NCBI GenBank assembly: GCA_051891435.1
Contig: JBJFFE010000041.1
Coordinates: forward strand, 1-46,147
Direction: 5' to 3'
Length of the DNA: 46,147 nt
Source of the DNA: UMGS1933 sp051891435
GTDB lineage: Bacteria > Bacillota > Clostridia > TANB77 > CAG-508
Below the pieces are notes generated by a model that saw only the letters and a list, made by a program, of their open reading frames with translations, was not told where the DNA came from and searched no databases. A program made the translations under genes and the position numbers. Shown here in pieces: positions 1 to 8,943 of the stretch; position 1 is the stretch's first letter, and each line of letters begins with the position of its first letter.

Positions 1-1
1 A

Positions 2-121
2 AAAGATTGTCCAGATGAAATATTGTATGATAAAGAAAAATTTAAAGAATATTTAAGAGTGCGAGAAATACCAATAGAAAATGCAGATAAAATTAGAAAA
101 GCAATAATAGATTTTAAATAA
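2..121 (+). CDS. C-terminal end of an unidentified protein (partial)
   Basis: An open frame runs from the left edge of the window to a TAA at 119-121, giving 39 residues that end in KAIIDFK. The piece is rich in Lys, Glu and Asp and has no motif I recognise. It lies 28 bases upstream of the next gene, in the same direction and with similar base composition, so it probably belongs to the same conjugation-like operon. It uses a CGA arginine codon at 62-64, which matters for the CGG argument made elsewhere. The start lies outside the window. Confidence 0.6.
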   Translation, partial: KDCPDEILYDKEKFKEYLRVREIPIENADKIRKAIIDFK

Positions 122-149
122 TTTATTATAAATAATAAAGGAGAAAATT

Positions 150-1073
150 GTGAGAGACTTAATTGGAAAATATATTAGAAATAGAAAGATAATATGGTTT
201 ATTATAGGAATATCTATTGTAATTATTGTGCTAATACATATTATAAATACTGAGTTTCAGCAAGAAGAGTTTGAGTTTGATGATAGTGAAAAGGTAATTA
301 GTAATCCATATTATGATAATAATTATTCTGTCGTTTCTTCAGAAAAATTAAATAAATCAGTAAGCGATAATGTAACAAATGTAATAAAACAATTTATAAA
401 TTATTGCAATGATGGTGATATAGAAAATGCATATAGCTTATTATCAGAGGATTGTAAAAAAGTACTATATCCTACACTAGAAGATTTTAAAAAGAATTAT
501 TATAATAATAATTTTTATGAAGAAAAAACTTATAATTTACAATCTTGGATTACTTATAATAATAAATTTATTTATAGGATTGAATTAAAAAAGGATGTGT
601 TAAGTACAGGAATTACATCAAATGAAAAGAAGATAGATTACTATACAGTTATAAAACAAGAAGATAACTATTATCTTAATATATCAGGCTTTATAGAAAA
701 AAATAATATAAATATCTCAAAAAATGAAAATTTAATAGATTTTGTAATAGAAAGTGAAGAGGTTTTTATTGATTATTTAGCATTAAATATAAAGGTTGAC
801 AATAACACTCAAAATAGCATATTGTTAGATAGTGGAGAGAAGGGAAATACAGTATATGTGACAGATGGAGAACAAATACAATATGTTTCATACCTTTTTG
901 AACAAAATAATTTAGACTTAGTTATAAATAAAAAGTCGTCGAAAGAGTTTAAAATTAAATTTATGAAAGACTATAAAGAAAATAGACCTATAAAATCGAT
1001 AACTTTTGCAGATGTAGTTTTAAATTATAAAACTAATAATTCTGAAAAATTAAATGTAACAATTGTATTGTAA
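150..1073 (+). CDS. Membrane-anchored NTF2-like protein (VirB8/TcpC-like)
   Basis: This 307-residue protein starts at GTG, eight bases after an AAGGAG site. Residues 14-33 form one membrane segment after a basic N-terminus, so the rest should lie outside the membrane. Residues about 75-180 look like an NTF2-fold unit: it starts with helices around VIKQFINYCNDGDIENAYSLL and continues with alternating beta strands. A second beta-rich half follows. One short N-terminal anchor plus NTF2-like domains is the layout of TcpC/Orf13 and VirB8 proteins of Gram-positive conjugation machines. The C-terminal domain of the protein at 4893 repeats the same pattern (a DxxxAY/YxxL helix, then YPTLxxFxK against FPTLxSFxK), so the two look paralogous. 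The family call rests on fold-like pattern and context, not on a catalytic motif. Confidence 0.55.
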   Translation: MRDLIGKYIRNRKIIWFIIGISIVIIVLIHIINTEFQQEEFEFDDSEKVISNPYYDNNYSVVSSEKLNKSVSDNVTNVIKQFINYCNDGDIENAYSLLSEDCKKVLYPTLEDFKKNYYNNNFYEEKTYNLQSWITYNNKFIYRIELKKDVLSTGITSNEKKIDYYTVIKQEDNYYLNISGFIEKNNINISKNENLIDFVIESEEVFIDYLALNIKVDNNTQNSILLDSGEKGNTVYVTDGEQIQYVSYLFEQNNLDLVINKKSSKEFKIKFMKDYKENRPIKSITFADVVLNYKTNNSEKLNVTIVL

Positions 1074-1089
1074 AACAGAGGTGATATAA

Positions 1090-4000
1090 ATGGAAAATGA
1101 AGATGAAGAAAAAAAATCAGGACAACAAAAAAATAATAGTGTATTAGGAGAACAAGCAGGACAAGCAAAACAGAAAGCAGATAATACTAAGAATAAAGTA
1201 AAAAAAATAAAAAAAGTATTTGAATTTTTCAAAAAACATCCTCTTTTAGCTAAAGTCTTATTCTGGGTTGCTTTGGCTATAATAATTATTATGCTATTAG
1301 TATGTATTATATACTCAGTAGATAAAAATGCTTTTTCAGAAGCAACAATGTCTGTAAATGAAATAAAAACTAATATACAAAATTTGAATGCTGGAACAGA
1401 AGATGACGAAGAAGGGGAAGGTTCTTATCTCCATTCGGGAGCAACTCTTGTTGATGGTACATATTCTTTAATATATGGTTATACTGAAGATGAAAAAAAA
1501 GAAAATGTTGATAAAATGAAAAAAATTCTAGCAAAGAAAAATATTGAAATTAATTCTAACCAGTGTCTCTTGTTTCTATATGCATTACAGGAAAGTAGAA
1601 AGGATGAAGGCTTTGATATATTATCATATAATAAAGATAAATTAGAAGCTATGTATATGTTTTTTAAAGCAGAAATTGCTACATCTTCACTAGATTTAAG
1701 GAGTAAAGACGAAATGTATAAGGAAGATGAAGATGGCAATTTGGTATATAATTATCCTGAAAATTCAATAGTCCCAATTTATAAAGATGAAAAAAATAAA
1801 GAAAAAATGGGATATGGTAAAGATTCATATAATGAAGATGACTATACTGACGATACTGTTTATGGAACAATAAGAGTTCAAAGGGTAACATATAATGAAG
1901 AGACTGCTACCTCTGGGGAAATAGGAATAACTAGTTATTTAACATATTTACAATATGAAGAATTTATGAATTTAATAAATGCTAAAGATAACAGTGTATT
2001 AAACTATTTTACTATAGATGAAGAATTTAACTTAATTGTTGCTGGCTGGAATAGTACATCTGTTAAATATGAACTATCTGACTTTGAAAATTATACAGCA
2101 GAAGAGCAAGAACAAATGAATATTGAATATGACGAAAAGGAAGAAGAAGAATCAAACTATAATGTTTATAAATACAGAAGTATTCCGTACCAAGATTATA
2201 TTAATAAATATGCAATGACATTTGACCTTTTAATGGCATTGCTTGCTACAACAGATGATGAAGATTTCTGTAAAGAATTAGCAAAAACTGCAGAAAGTAG
2301 CTATATAGTAATTACTCTTCAAGAGGAATTTTCGACAACGACAACAACAGTTGAGGTAGACCATGTAGAAAATGAAAAAATATATGCAATTATTGATGAG
2401 GCTCAGTGTATAGGAACAAATAACGAAGAAACAGTAGAGTCTGGCAATATATCAACACAAGGTAAAACGGCAGAACAATTAAAAAATGAATATCATTGGG
2501 CAGAGGGAGAAAATAAGACTTCCACTGGAAGTGCTTCCGGTTCTTCATGGTATGGAAAATGGACATGGACATATAAAGAAAGTGATAGTGTTAGGATAAA
2601 ATATGAATTAAAAGCTACAAATAATGGAATAGAATATTTCAAATATTCAAAAAGCACAACAGAAGGAAATCAAAAACAAGCTACGGCTCGAAATTTATTT
2701 ATAACACAGGATAGAAAATTACAAAAAGATGGTTTAACTGCATTGAATTTTGAAAGGAATTGGACTGCTGAAGGGGGATTTGAGAGCGCAGAGTTAGATA
2801 CTTTAAATGGATATACAAAAATGATAACAAAGAAATACCATGTTGCGGGAACAACAGTAACAGAAACAAATTCTTATAAAATGGAGATTACTGAAGTAGA
2901 TAATTGGTATGAATATTATAAAAAAACATATTCAGAAATTGAAACAGAAGACATCGGCTCTCCAAATACAAAGTCTGATGCAAAAACAGAAAACTATAAA
3001 GGCAAAAGAAATATAGACCAAGAAGAGAAAATTGATGAAATAGACTATATTGGAGAAATTAGCAAGGAAGAAAAGAAAAGAGTAGTAAAAGAAACAATAG
3101 GTCAAGAAGACTTAACCAATATGGAATTTAATATTAAAAAAATAACAGAGTACTATTATGGATATGGAAATGAGCATATTATAACTGGGAGTTCAGGTAC
3201 AAGATACAAAAAAGGTGGAATAGAAAGAGAAGAAGTAAAAATAAAAGTACAAAAAGGTAATGATACAGCATATTTAACTATTTCCGCGGATGCAATATTT
3301 AGTGAAAAGGATAATGAAGAAGATGATAAAAAAGAAGATGATAAAAAAGAAGACGATAAAAAAGAAGACGATAAAAAAGAAGTAGTATATGATACAACGG
3401 ATGAATATACAAATGGTTTTTTAAATGTATATGATAAATACGAGGAAGCACAACAGGCTCTAAATAGCATCGATGAATGGACATATGAAATGCTAGACTC
3501 AGTTAAAGGTACTATAAATACAACAAACTTATTAAAATATTTGTTATTTTTATATGATGGAACAGACTTTGGAGTAACAGATTATGATTTGACTTTGTTT
3601 AAGCCGGATTCTTTCAATAATTTTGGAGAAGGTGGAGGATTAAGCCCATTTGGAGTAAAACTAACGAGAGAAGAATTTATTGAATTGGCAGATGCCTATA
3701 GGGGAAAAGGAGGTTCATATTATCATATTTTGGCAGACATTGCAGGGGATTTTTATGATATATGTACAGAAGAAGAGTATAATGTAAATCCTTGTTTAGC
3801 ATTTGCGTGGGCATGCCTAGAAACAGGATATGGCTCAGGAATACCATATAATAACTTATTTGGTATGGGAGTATATAATGGACAATCATCAGGGAAAAAA
3901 TACAGTTCATATAGTGATTCAATTGAAGATTTTTGCAAATGGGTTGTAAATGCTGCCACAGAAGGAACAGATGATTATAATTTTGCATATTCTACAGCAC

Positions 4001-4866
4001 AACAATATTCAGAGGATAATTCAAAATTTTCTGGAACTCCAGACAAAAATATATATGCACTTTTTTCAAATTATGCATATTTAGGAGATACTCATATTTC
4101 AGATGAACCCGATTTCAACAATCCTGCAGGAGAAGATTATTATATTGCTAACGGAAGTAATTGGGGATCCGGAGGAAGAATATACATTTATTATATGTAT
4201 GAAAAGGGTAAACTATATGAAGGAGAGTATGCAACTAGGTGCGGTCATCCAAATGGTACAGATGAAACAACTAATGCTGAAAAAGCAGATTATGCACAGT
4301 ATTCAGTTGAAACAAGAACAAATATTGCTATGACTATTTTTGGCAATGATTGTTTTATAGGAACATATGGTTCAATTGTTGAAGCAGCTTATGGTGTTGC
4401 AGATCACTTTTTAAGTACAGAAGTTCACTATGGAGGTAATAGTGTTCCTGAAGCAAATAATAATGGAAGGGTTGTTATTGGTGGAGATATTCAAGCATCT
4501 TATGATAAGCCGATCGAAAACCCAGAAAAATATGGTGTTGTATGTGCTACATTTGTAAGTTTATCAATGTGGAAAGCTGGATTAGTAGAGGAAGATGAGA
4601 TTAATAAATATGGCTATAATGCTTGTAAAGGATTGGAACAGTTCTTTAGCAATCATCAAGATGATTGGTTAAAAATAGAAAATAAGAATGACTTGCAAGA
4701 GGGAGATGTGGTTATTACTCCAGGATATGCACATGTATATATATATTTAGATGGAGATAAGGGAATAGATCAAAACTATTGTGTAATAACAAGCCATGGA
4801 GCAGATAATAGAAGAAAATTAATAAATGCTTATAGTTTTATGGTAGGATACAGATATATTGGTTAA
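1090..4866 (+). CDS. Large membrane-anchored bifunctional cell-wall hydrolase
   Basis: This 1258-residue protein has a charged N-terminal tail, a membrane segment at about 53-77 and a long extracytoplasmic part. Residues about 858-1000 resemble a glucosaminidase/lysozyme domain (PCLAFAWACLETGYGSG, then NLFGMGVYNG). Residues about 1138-1258 look like an NlpC/P60- or CHAP-type cysteine peptidase, with candidate nucleophile Cys1152 in GVVCATFVS and candidate His1215 in GYAHVYIYL. A low-complexity tract of repeated EDDKK units lies near residues 743-764 and is also a repeat in the DNA. Paired muramidase and cysteine peptidase domains on an anchored protein match the Orf14/VirB1-like wall-opening enzymes of Tn916-type conjugative elements. 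The long middle region (about 150-730) is not recognised. The ribosome site is a weak AGAGGTGATATAA before the ATG. Confidence 0.7.
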   Translation: MENEDEEKKSGQQKNNSVLGEQAGQAKQKADNTKNKVKKIKKVFEFFKKHPLLAKVLFWVALAIIIIMLLVCIIYSVDKNAFSEATMSVNEIKTNIQNLNAGTEDDEEGEGSYLHSGATLVDGTYSLIYGYTEDEKKENVDKMKKILAKKNIEINSNQCLLFLYALQESRKDEGFDILSYNKDKLEAMYMFFKAEIATSSLDLRSKDEMYKEDEDGNLVYNYPENSIVPIYKDEKNKEKMGYGKDSYNEDDYTDDTVYGTIRVQRVTYNEETATSGEIGITSYLTYLQYEEFMNLINAKDNSVLNYFTIDEEFNLIVAGWNSTSVKYELSDFENYTAEEQEQMNIEYDEKEEEESNYNVYKYRSIPYQDYINKYAMTFDLLMALLATTDDEDFCKELAKTAESSYIVITLQEEFSTTTTTVEVDHVENEKIYAIIDEAQCIGTNNEETVESGNISTQGKTAEQLKNEYHWAEGENKTSTGSASGSSWYGKWTWTYKESDSVRIKYELKATNNGIEYFKYSKSTTEGNQKQATARNLFITQDRKLQKDGLTALNFERNWTAEGGFESAELDTLNGYTKMITKKYHVAGTTVTETNSYKMEITEVDNWYEYYKKTYSEIETEDIGSPNTKSDAKTENYKGKRNIDQEEKIDEIDYIGEISKEEKKRVVKETIGQEDLTNMEFNIKKITEYYYGYGNEHIITGSSGTRYKKGGIEREEVKIKVQKGNDTAYLTISADAIFSEKDNEEDDKKEDDKKEDDKKEDDKKEVVYDTTDEYTNGFLNVYDKYEEAQQALNSIDEWTYEMLDSVKGTINTTNLLKYLLFLYDGTDFGVTDYDLTLFKPDSFNNFGEGGGLSPFGVKLTREEFIELADAYRGKGGSYYHILADIAGDFYDICTEEEYNVNPCLAFAWACLETGYGSGIPYNNLFGMGVYNGQSSGKKYSSYSDSIEDFCKWVVNAATEGTDDYNFAYSTAQQYSEDNSKFSGTPDKNIYALFSNYAYLGDTHISDEPDFNNPAGEDYYIANGSNWGSGGRIYIYYMYEKGKLYEGEYATRCGHPNGTDETTNAEKADYAQYSVETRTNIAMTIFGNDCFIGTYGSIVEAAYGVADHFLSTEVHYGGNSVPEANNNGRVVIGGDIQASYDKPIENPEKYGVVCATFVSLSMWKAGLVEEDEINKYGYNACKGLEQFFSNHQDDWLKIENKNDLQEGDVVITPGYAHVYIYLDGDKGIDQNYCVITSHGADNRRKLINAYSFMVGYRYIG

Positions 4867-4892
4867 AAAATTTATGACGAAGGATGATAAAT

Positions 4893-6245
4893 ATGCAAAA
4901 AAAAATAAAGATGATAATTTTAACATTAATATTAGTATGTATTGTATTAATTGGAATAATTGCGCTGTTTAATAGAAGAGCGAATAAAGAGGTTATTTCA
5001 GAAACTGAGAATATAGAAGGAGCTTATGAATTTGATTTAAATAAAATAAAAAGAGTAAAAAATAAGAGCGATTATTATTTGGTTAATAGATGCATAAATA
5101 AATTCTATAGTAATTATATAAAAAATAATGATATATATAATTTATTAGATGATGAGTATATAAATATGTTTAATATCAAAGAGGATAATTTAAATGATAA
5201 ATTTGGTAAATTTGAAGATTTAAAAATTGATTTGACTGATGTATATGTTTCTGAAATTGGTATAGGGATAAGTCAATATTTTATATATGGATATTTAATG
5301 GATATTACAACCAATAATATAACTGATTTAGCTATGATTGTGAGAATTGATACAGGTAATCAAACATTTTCAATATTTCCATACGAGTATTTAGAAAAAA
5401 ATGGTTATTTAAATATTACGGAAAATTCAAAAATTGATATGGAAGAAGTTCAGACAGTTAGAAATAAAAAAGATAATACATTTATTTTCCAATACATTGA
5501 TGATGAGACATATATGAAGTATATGTTTGAGAATTATATATATAGGTGCCTTTATAATCCTACATTGGCATATGAATGTTTAGATGCAGAATATAAAGAA
5601 AAAAGATTTGGTAATATAGAGAAATTTAAAGAATTTATAGATGAAAAGAAGGATATATACATATCATATGATTCAAAAAATAATAAACAGTATGGTGATT
5701 TCAATGATATGAATAAATATTTGCTATATTTAGCCCAAAATAAACAGTTAAATCTAAAGTCATACAAAAAAACAAAATATGATGACTATATGGAATATGT
5801 GATAATAGACAATTTCGAAAATTACTATATATTTAGAGAGACAAATATAATGCAATATAAATTATTATTAGACACCTACACAATTGATTTACCAGAATTC
5901 ATAGAAAAATACTATGGAACAGAACCAACTGAAAAAGTTGCATTAAATATTCAAAAAATATTTGAAGCCATTAACAATAAGGATTATAATTATGTATATG
6001 GTAAATTGGCAGATGGATTTAAAAAGAACTATTTTCCAACTTTAGATAGTTTTGAAAAATATGCAAAAGAAAAATTTTATGATAGAAATGAAGTAGAATA
6101 TTTGTTTTATGAAAAAGAATCAGAGGAATATTATTCGTACACTATAAAAATTTCTGACAAAGATACAGGAAAATCTAAAAACTTAAAAATAATAATGCAG
6201 TTACAAAGTGGAACTAATTTTGTAATGTCATTTAATGTAAATTAA
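4893..6245 (+). CDS. Membrane-anchored protein with NTF2-like domains
   Basis: One membrane segment (residues about 7-25) is followed by roughly 420 residues with two or three similar alpha-beta units. The last, about residues 340-450, parallels the NTF2-like domain of the protein at 150-1073, including the FPTLxSFxKY stretch. I take the ATG at 4893 because AAGG lies 9 bases upstream; an in-frame ATG at 4884 abuts that site and is less likely. The gene follows the wall hydrolase after 26 bases and precedes the acidic protein by 12, so the four genes look like one operon. Inferred role: a bitopic scaffold of a conjugation or secretion channel, as for VirB8/TcpC proteins. No enzyme motif is visible. 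Confidence 0.5.
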   Translation: MQKKIKMIILTLILVCIVLIGIIALFNRRANKEVISETENIEGAYEFDLNKIKRVKNKSDYYLVNRCINKFYSNYIKNNDIYNLLDDEYINMFNIKEDNLNDKFGKFEDLKIDLTDVYVSEIGIGISQYFIYGYLMDITTNNITDLAMIVRIDTGNQTFSIFPYEYLEKNGYLNITENSKIDMEEVQTVRNKKDNTFIFQYIDDETYMKYMFENYIYRCLYNPTLAYECLDAEYKEKRFGNIEKFKEFIDEKKDIYISYDSKNNKQYGDFNDMNKYLLYLAQNKQLNLKSYKKTKYDDYMEYVIIDNFENYYIFRETNIMQYKLLLDTYTIDLPEFIEKYYGTEPTEKVALNIQKIFEAINNKDYNYVYGKLADGFKKNYFPTLDSFEKYAKEKFYDRNEVEYLFYEKESEEYYSYTIKISDKDTGKSKNLKIIMQLQSGTNFVMSFNVN

Positions 6246-6257
6246 GGAGGGATGTAT

Positions 6258-7685
6258 ATGGAAGAAAATGAAGTAGTAAAAAAAACAGAAAACAAGCAAG
6301 ATGAACAAAGGGAAGAAAATAACTTAAATGGAGTAGATTTAGCCAAAAATGAAAAAACAAAAGAAAAGGAAGAACAAGAACAAATCCAAGGAAAAAGTAA
6401 ACTAGATGAAATTATTTTGCAACAAACAGCTAATATTACACTAGGGGAGACAAAAAATATAATGGGGACCTTAGATATAGTTGGAATGGGAGAAGGACAA
6501 GCAAAACTTATGCTAGGAAATGCTGTAATAGGAATAGTTCAAAATGGAAAAATTGAATATACTAGAAATGCTAAAACAGAAGAAACAGAAGAAATTCTTA
6601 AAAAATTAAATGAAGAGCTTGAAGAACAACAAAAAGAAGGACAAGGACAAAAGGAAGAAGACACAGGAGAGAGAGAAGAGGAGAAAAAACCAGAAACAAT
6701 AAAAGATGATAATGAGAAAAAACCAGAACAAGAGGAAACAGCTGTTCATGAAAGCGAAGAAATAAAAAGAGATTCTAGTTGGATAGAAATAAGAAGTGAT
6801 AGAGAAACAGATGAATGTAGAACTTTTATGGGAATGATAAAAAAAGAATATCCTCATTTAGTAAAAGGAACAGAAAGACTTTTTATTGCACCAAATCCAA
6901 AAGATGCAAATGATTATAATTTATATGCAATGGACGGTAATGGAAAAATAACTGCTGAAATACCTTTAGAACAAACAGAAGGAAGGAACCCAATGCAAGA
7001 GGATGTTCTTACATATGAAAAAGATGGCAGTAGAGCTCAAACTAAGAAACCAATACAGATGCTAAAAATAGGTCATAGCCCTAATAGCCCTATGGTTATG
7101 ATTTATAATGGAACAAGAACAGATACACAAGTTCATATAGGGGTAAGAAGTCAAGGAGACAATTACCAAAGTCATAAAATTTCTAGTTCTAGAAGCCAAA
7201 ATGATATTCAAGATGCTAAAGAATCAGTAAAAGATGCTACTAGCAGTAATTTAGGTGAAAGGACAGAAGGCGATACAGAAAACGAAAGATATTATCAAAC
7301 TTTAAAACAACTAGAACATCAAAATGTACCAGATGAAATAAATCCTGCAAAAGATGAGAATGAGATTAGTGATGTAGAAGTAGAAAATTTTGATAAGTTT
7401 AGAGTTTCATTTGCAGAGACTTTAATGAAAGAATATGATATTTCTAAAGAATGCGCAGCATATGTAGCAGTAGAAGTTCTGGATAATGGAAAAGATTTTA
7501 ATGAAACTTTAGATGAAGCAACGCAAATATTAGAAGAGGAAAAAAGAAAAGAACAAGAAGGAAAAATACCGCCAGGTTCTGCAGAGAGATCAGCTGCGGC
7601 ATATTATGAAGATAGATTAACGCCAGAACAACAAGCAGAAATTGAAAGTGAAGAATATACACGAGGAGATCCACGAACTCATTAA
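6258..7685 (+). CDS. Acidic, glutamate-rich protein of the conjugation-like operon
   Basis: This protein of about 475 residues has no signal peptide or membrane segment. The first 45 residues and residues about 110-170 are very rich in Glu, Lys and Gln and are probably disordered or coiled. Between them lies a compact beta-rich stretch (GTLDIVGMGEGQAKLMLG). A helical piece near residues 380-425 (ECAAYVAVEVLDNGKDFNETL) is likely a small folded domain. The ATG at 6258 has GGAGGG six bases upstream; the ATG at 6252 directly touches that site and is rejected. I do not recognise the family. Position as the last gene of the operon suggests an accessory cytoplasmic protein of the same system. Confidence 0.5.
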   Translation: MEENEVVKKTENKQDEQREENNLNGVDLAKNEKTKEKEEQEQIQGKSKLDEIILQQTANITLGETKNIMGTLDIVGMGEGQAKLMLGNAVIGIVQNGKIEYTRNAKTEETEEILKKLNEELEEQQKEGQGQKEEDTGEREEEKKPETIKDDNEKKPEQEETAVHESEEIKRDSSWIEIRSDRETDECRTFMGMIKKEYPHLVKGTERLFIAPNPKDANDYNLYAMDGNGKITAEIPLEQTEGRNPMQEDVLTYEKDGSRAQTKKPIQMLKIGHSPNSPMVMIYNGTRTDTQVHIGVRSQGDNYQSHKISSSRSQNDIQDAKESVKDATSSNLGERTEGDTENERYYQTLKQLEHQNVPDEINPAKDENEISDVEVENFDKFRVSFAETLMKEYDISKECAAYVAVEVLDNGKDFNETLDEATQILEEEKRKEQEGKIPPGSAERSAAAYYEDRLTPEQQAEIESEEYTRGDPRTH

Positions 7686-7737
7686 ACAAAGCGAATAGGT
7701 CTATGTATTTTACTATTTAAAATTTTTACGAATAATT

Positions 7738-7774
7738 CTCCTAAAATAAGAAAAACTTATTTTAGGAGTTGATT
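7738..7774 (+). terminator. Terminator-like hairpin that also contains the next gene's ribosome site
   Basis: A perfect 13-bp stem (CTCCTAAAATAAG, loop AAAAA, CTTATTTTAGGAG) spans 7738-7768 and is followed by TTGATTTTTT. This looks like an intrinsic terminator for the operon to its left. The AGGAG at 7764-7768 in the 3' arm is also the only good ribosome site for the ATG at 7779, so a folded transcript would hide it. Confidence 0.7.
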
Positions 7775-7778
7775 TTTT

Positions 7779-8516
7779 ATGAGAACAAAAAAGATAATAC
7801 TATTTATAGCTATATTATTTATTATGATCTTTACAGCAAATAAAAGTATAGCAATGTCACACTATCAAACTGTTGGAACAACAACAGGATTAGTTACAGC
7901 ATCTGCTTTAAATGTAAGGCAGGGACCGGGAACAAAATATAATATAGTAAACGTAGTTTATAAAAATGAATATATTCGTATTTTTGCCAAAATAGGAGAT
8001 TGGTATGTAATTCAAACAGATTTAGATTATATAGGATGTGTAAGCACAAAGTATGTAAAATTAATATATCCAAATACTTCTAGCTCAGGAAATACTAGTA
8101 GTTCAGGAGGAACGGTGGCAGTAACCACTGACCTTACAGCAGATGAAAAAGAAGTTTTTAATTTAATAAATGCAAAAAGAACAGCAAATGGATTATCTGC
8201 ATTAAATATAGATAACGAATTACAAAATGTAGCAAGAATAAAAGCACAGGACATGGTAGATAACAATTATTTTGCACACAATTCTCCAACATATGGAACA
8301 CCATTCCAAATGATAAAAAATTTTGGAATAACATATAAAGCAGCGGGGGAAAATATTGCAGGGAATTCTACAAATCAGGGTGCTGTGAATGCATGGATGA
8401 ATTCAGAAGGGCATAGAGCAAATATATTAAGCAACAATTATAATTATACAGGAGTAGCAGTAGTAAAAAGCCCTAAATATGGTAAAATCTATGTACAAAT
8501 GTTTATAGGTAAATAA
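7779..8516 (+). CDS. Secreted SH3-CAP (SCP/PR1, YkwD-like) protein
   Basis: This 245-residue protein has a clear signal peptide (basic start, hydrophobic core, ANKSIAMS). Residues about 35-90 are a bacterial SH3 domain with the typical ALNVRQGPGTKY motif, expected to bind the cell wall. A Ser/Gly/Thr linker follows. Residues about 120-245 are a CAP domain: LINAKRTANGLSAL, FAHNSPTYG, AGENIAGN and WMNSEGHRANIL carry the conserved His/Glu positions of the family. The biochemical role of bacterial CAP domains is not settled, but they act outside the cell. The reading frame starts at ATG 7779 with AGGAG ten bases upstream, inside a hairpin. No neighbour shares its operon. Confidence 0.9.
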   Translation: MRTKKIILFIAILFIMIFTANKSIAMSHYQTVGTTTGLVTASALNVRQGPGTKYNIVNVVYKNEYIRIFAKIGDWYVIQTDLDYIGCVSTKYVKLIYPNTSSSGNTSSSGGTVAVTTDLTADEKEVFNLINAKRTANGLSALNIDNELQNVARIKAQDMVDNNYFAHNSPTYGTPFQMIKNFGITYKAAGENIAGNSTNQGAVNAWMNSEGHRANILSNNYNYTGVAVVKSPKYGKIYVQMFIGK

Positions 8517-8554
8517 ATTGTCAAAAAATGTCAAAATATTTTTAACGAAAATAC

Positions 8555-8583
8555 TTGTTTTTTTGCCAAAATTATTATATAGT
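8555..8583 (+). promoter_or_regulatory. Promoter of the small membrane-peptide gene
   Basis: A -35 TTGTTT at 8555-8560, a 17-base spacer and a -10 TATAGT at 8578-8583 predict a start near 8590-8592. The transcript would begin AGGAAATGAG, almost the same as the first bases of the convergent antisense RNA (AGGAAATGGAG). Confidence 0.6.
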
Positions 8584-8619
8584 ATTTATTAGGAAATGAG
8601 AATAAGCAGATGTGGTTTG

Positions 8620-8638
8620 CCTCCTACATAAGAGGAGG
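8620..8638 (+). promoter_or_regulatory. 5' leader hairpin masking the ribosome site
   Basis: CCTCCT (8620-8625) can pair with AGGAGG (8633-8638) across a 7-base loop. The AGGAGG is the ribosome site of the ATG at 8647. Masking of the start region by leader structure is typical of type I toxin messages. Confidence 0.6.
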
Positions 8639-8646
8639 TGAGGCGT

Positions 8647-8766
8647 ATGATAGAAGAAAGCTTACTATTAATAATATATTTACTTTTTACTGGTCTAGTA
8701 TCAGTCACTATCATTGCGTTTGCCTTAATTATAGCGATTGCAGTAATTATTAGCAAACAAAAATAA
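8647..8766 (+). CDS. 39-residue membrane peptide, candidate type I toxin
   Basis: The ATG at 8647 follows a very strong AGGAGGTGAG site. The peptide starts MIEESLLLII and ends SKQK: a short acidic start, one continuous hydrophobic segment of about 28 residues, and a Lys-containing tail. That is the shape of Fst, TxpA/BsrG and holin-like toxin peptides, though I cannot place it in one of those families by sequence. The gene has its own promoter, a leader hairpin that hides the ribosome site, and a shared terminator facing a convergent antisense RNA with its own strong promoter. Inferred role: a membrane-acting toxin held off by the antisense RNA. A small regulatory or holin-like peptide is the alternative. 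Confidence 0.65.
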   Translation: MIEESLLLIIYLLFTGLVSVTIIAFALIIAIAVIISKQK

Positions 8767-8772
8767 ACCAAT

Positions 8773-8814
8773 AAAAAAACACATCTGTAATTTTGCCGTT
8801 CGGATGTGTTTTTT
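8773..8814. terminator. Bidirectional terminator shared by toxin and antisense RNA
   Basis: AAAAAAACACATC (8773-8785) pairs with GATGTGTTTTTT (8803-8814). The A-run and T-run on either side allow termination in both directions. Confidence 0.75.
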
Positions 8815-8860
8815 CATATCTAAATATGGCAAACCACGTTTGTGGTTTCTCCATTTCCTA
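8773..8860 (-). ncRNA. Candidate antitoxin RNA, convergent to the toxin gene
   Basis: The RNA is predicted from a strong leftward promoter (8866-8893) to the bidirectional terminator, about 88 nt. It overlaps the 3' end of the toxin message through the terminator. It also matches the toxin leader: its template holds TGTGGTTTCTCC (8841-8852), and the leader has TGTGGTTT-GC-CTCC (8611-8624). So the antisense RNA can pair with the leader over 8 plus 4 bases around a 2-base bulge. The leader stretch includes the bases that mask the ribosome site. AAACCAC and GTGGTTT (8831-8848) make a 7-bp hairpin in the RNA. Convergent RNAs sharing a terminator and direct repeats is the layout of the par/fst locus. 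Confidence 0.6.
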
Positions 8861-8865
8861 TTTTT

Positions 8866-8893
8866 ATTATAGCATAATTTTTCAAAAAGTCAA
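8866..8893 (-). promoter_or_regulatory. Strong leftward promoter of the antisense RNA
   Basis: Read on the minus strand, TTGACT (8893-8888), a 16-base spacer and TATAAT (8871-8866) give a near-consensus promoter. It is stronger than the toxin promoter, as expected for an RNA that must be in excess. Confidence 0.7.
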
Positions 8894-8943
8894 TTAATAT
8901 TTATAAAATAATTTAAAAACTATTTATTATTCAGTAAATTATC

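Noticed and set aside
3156..3470. Serine-rich frame opposite the large hydrolase
   Set aside because: It is the complement of the EDDKK repeat and has no start signals.
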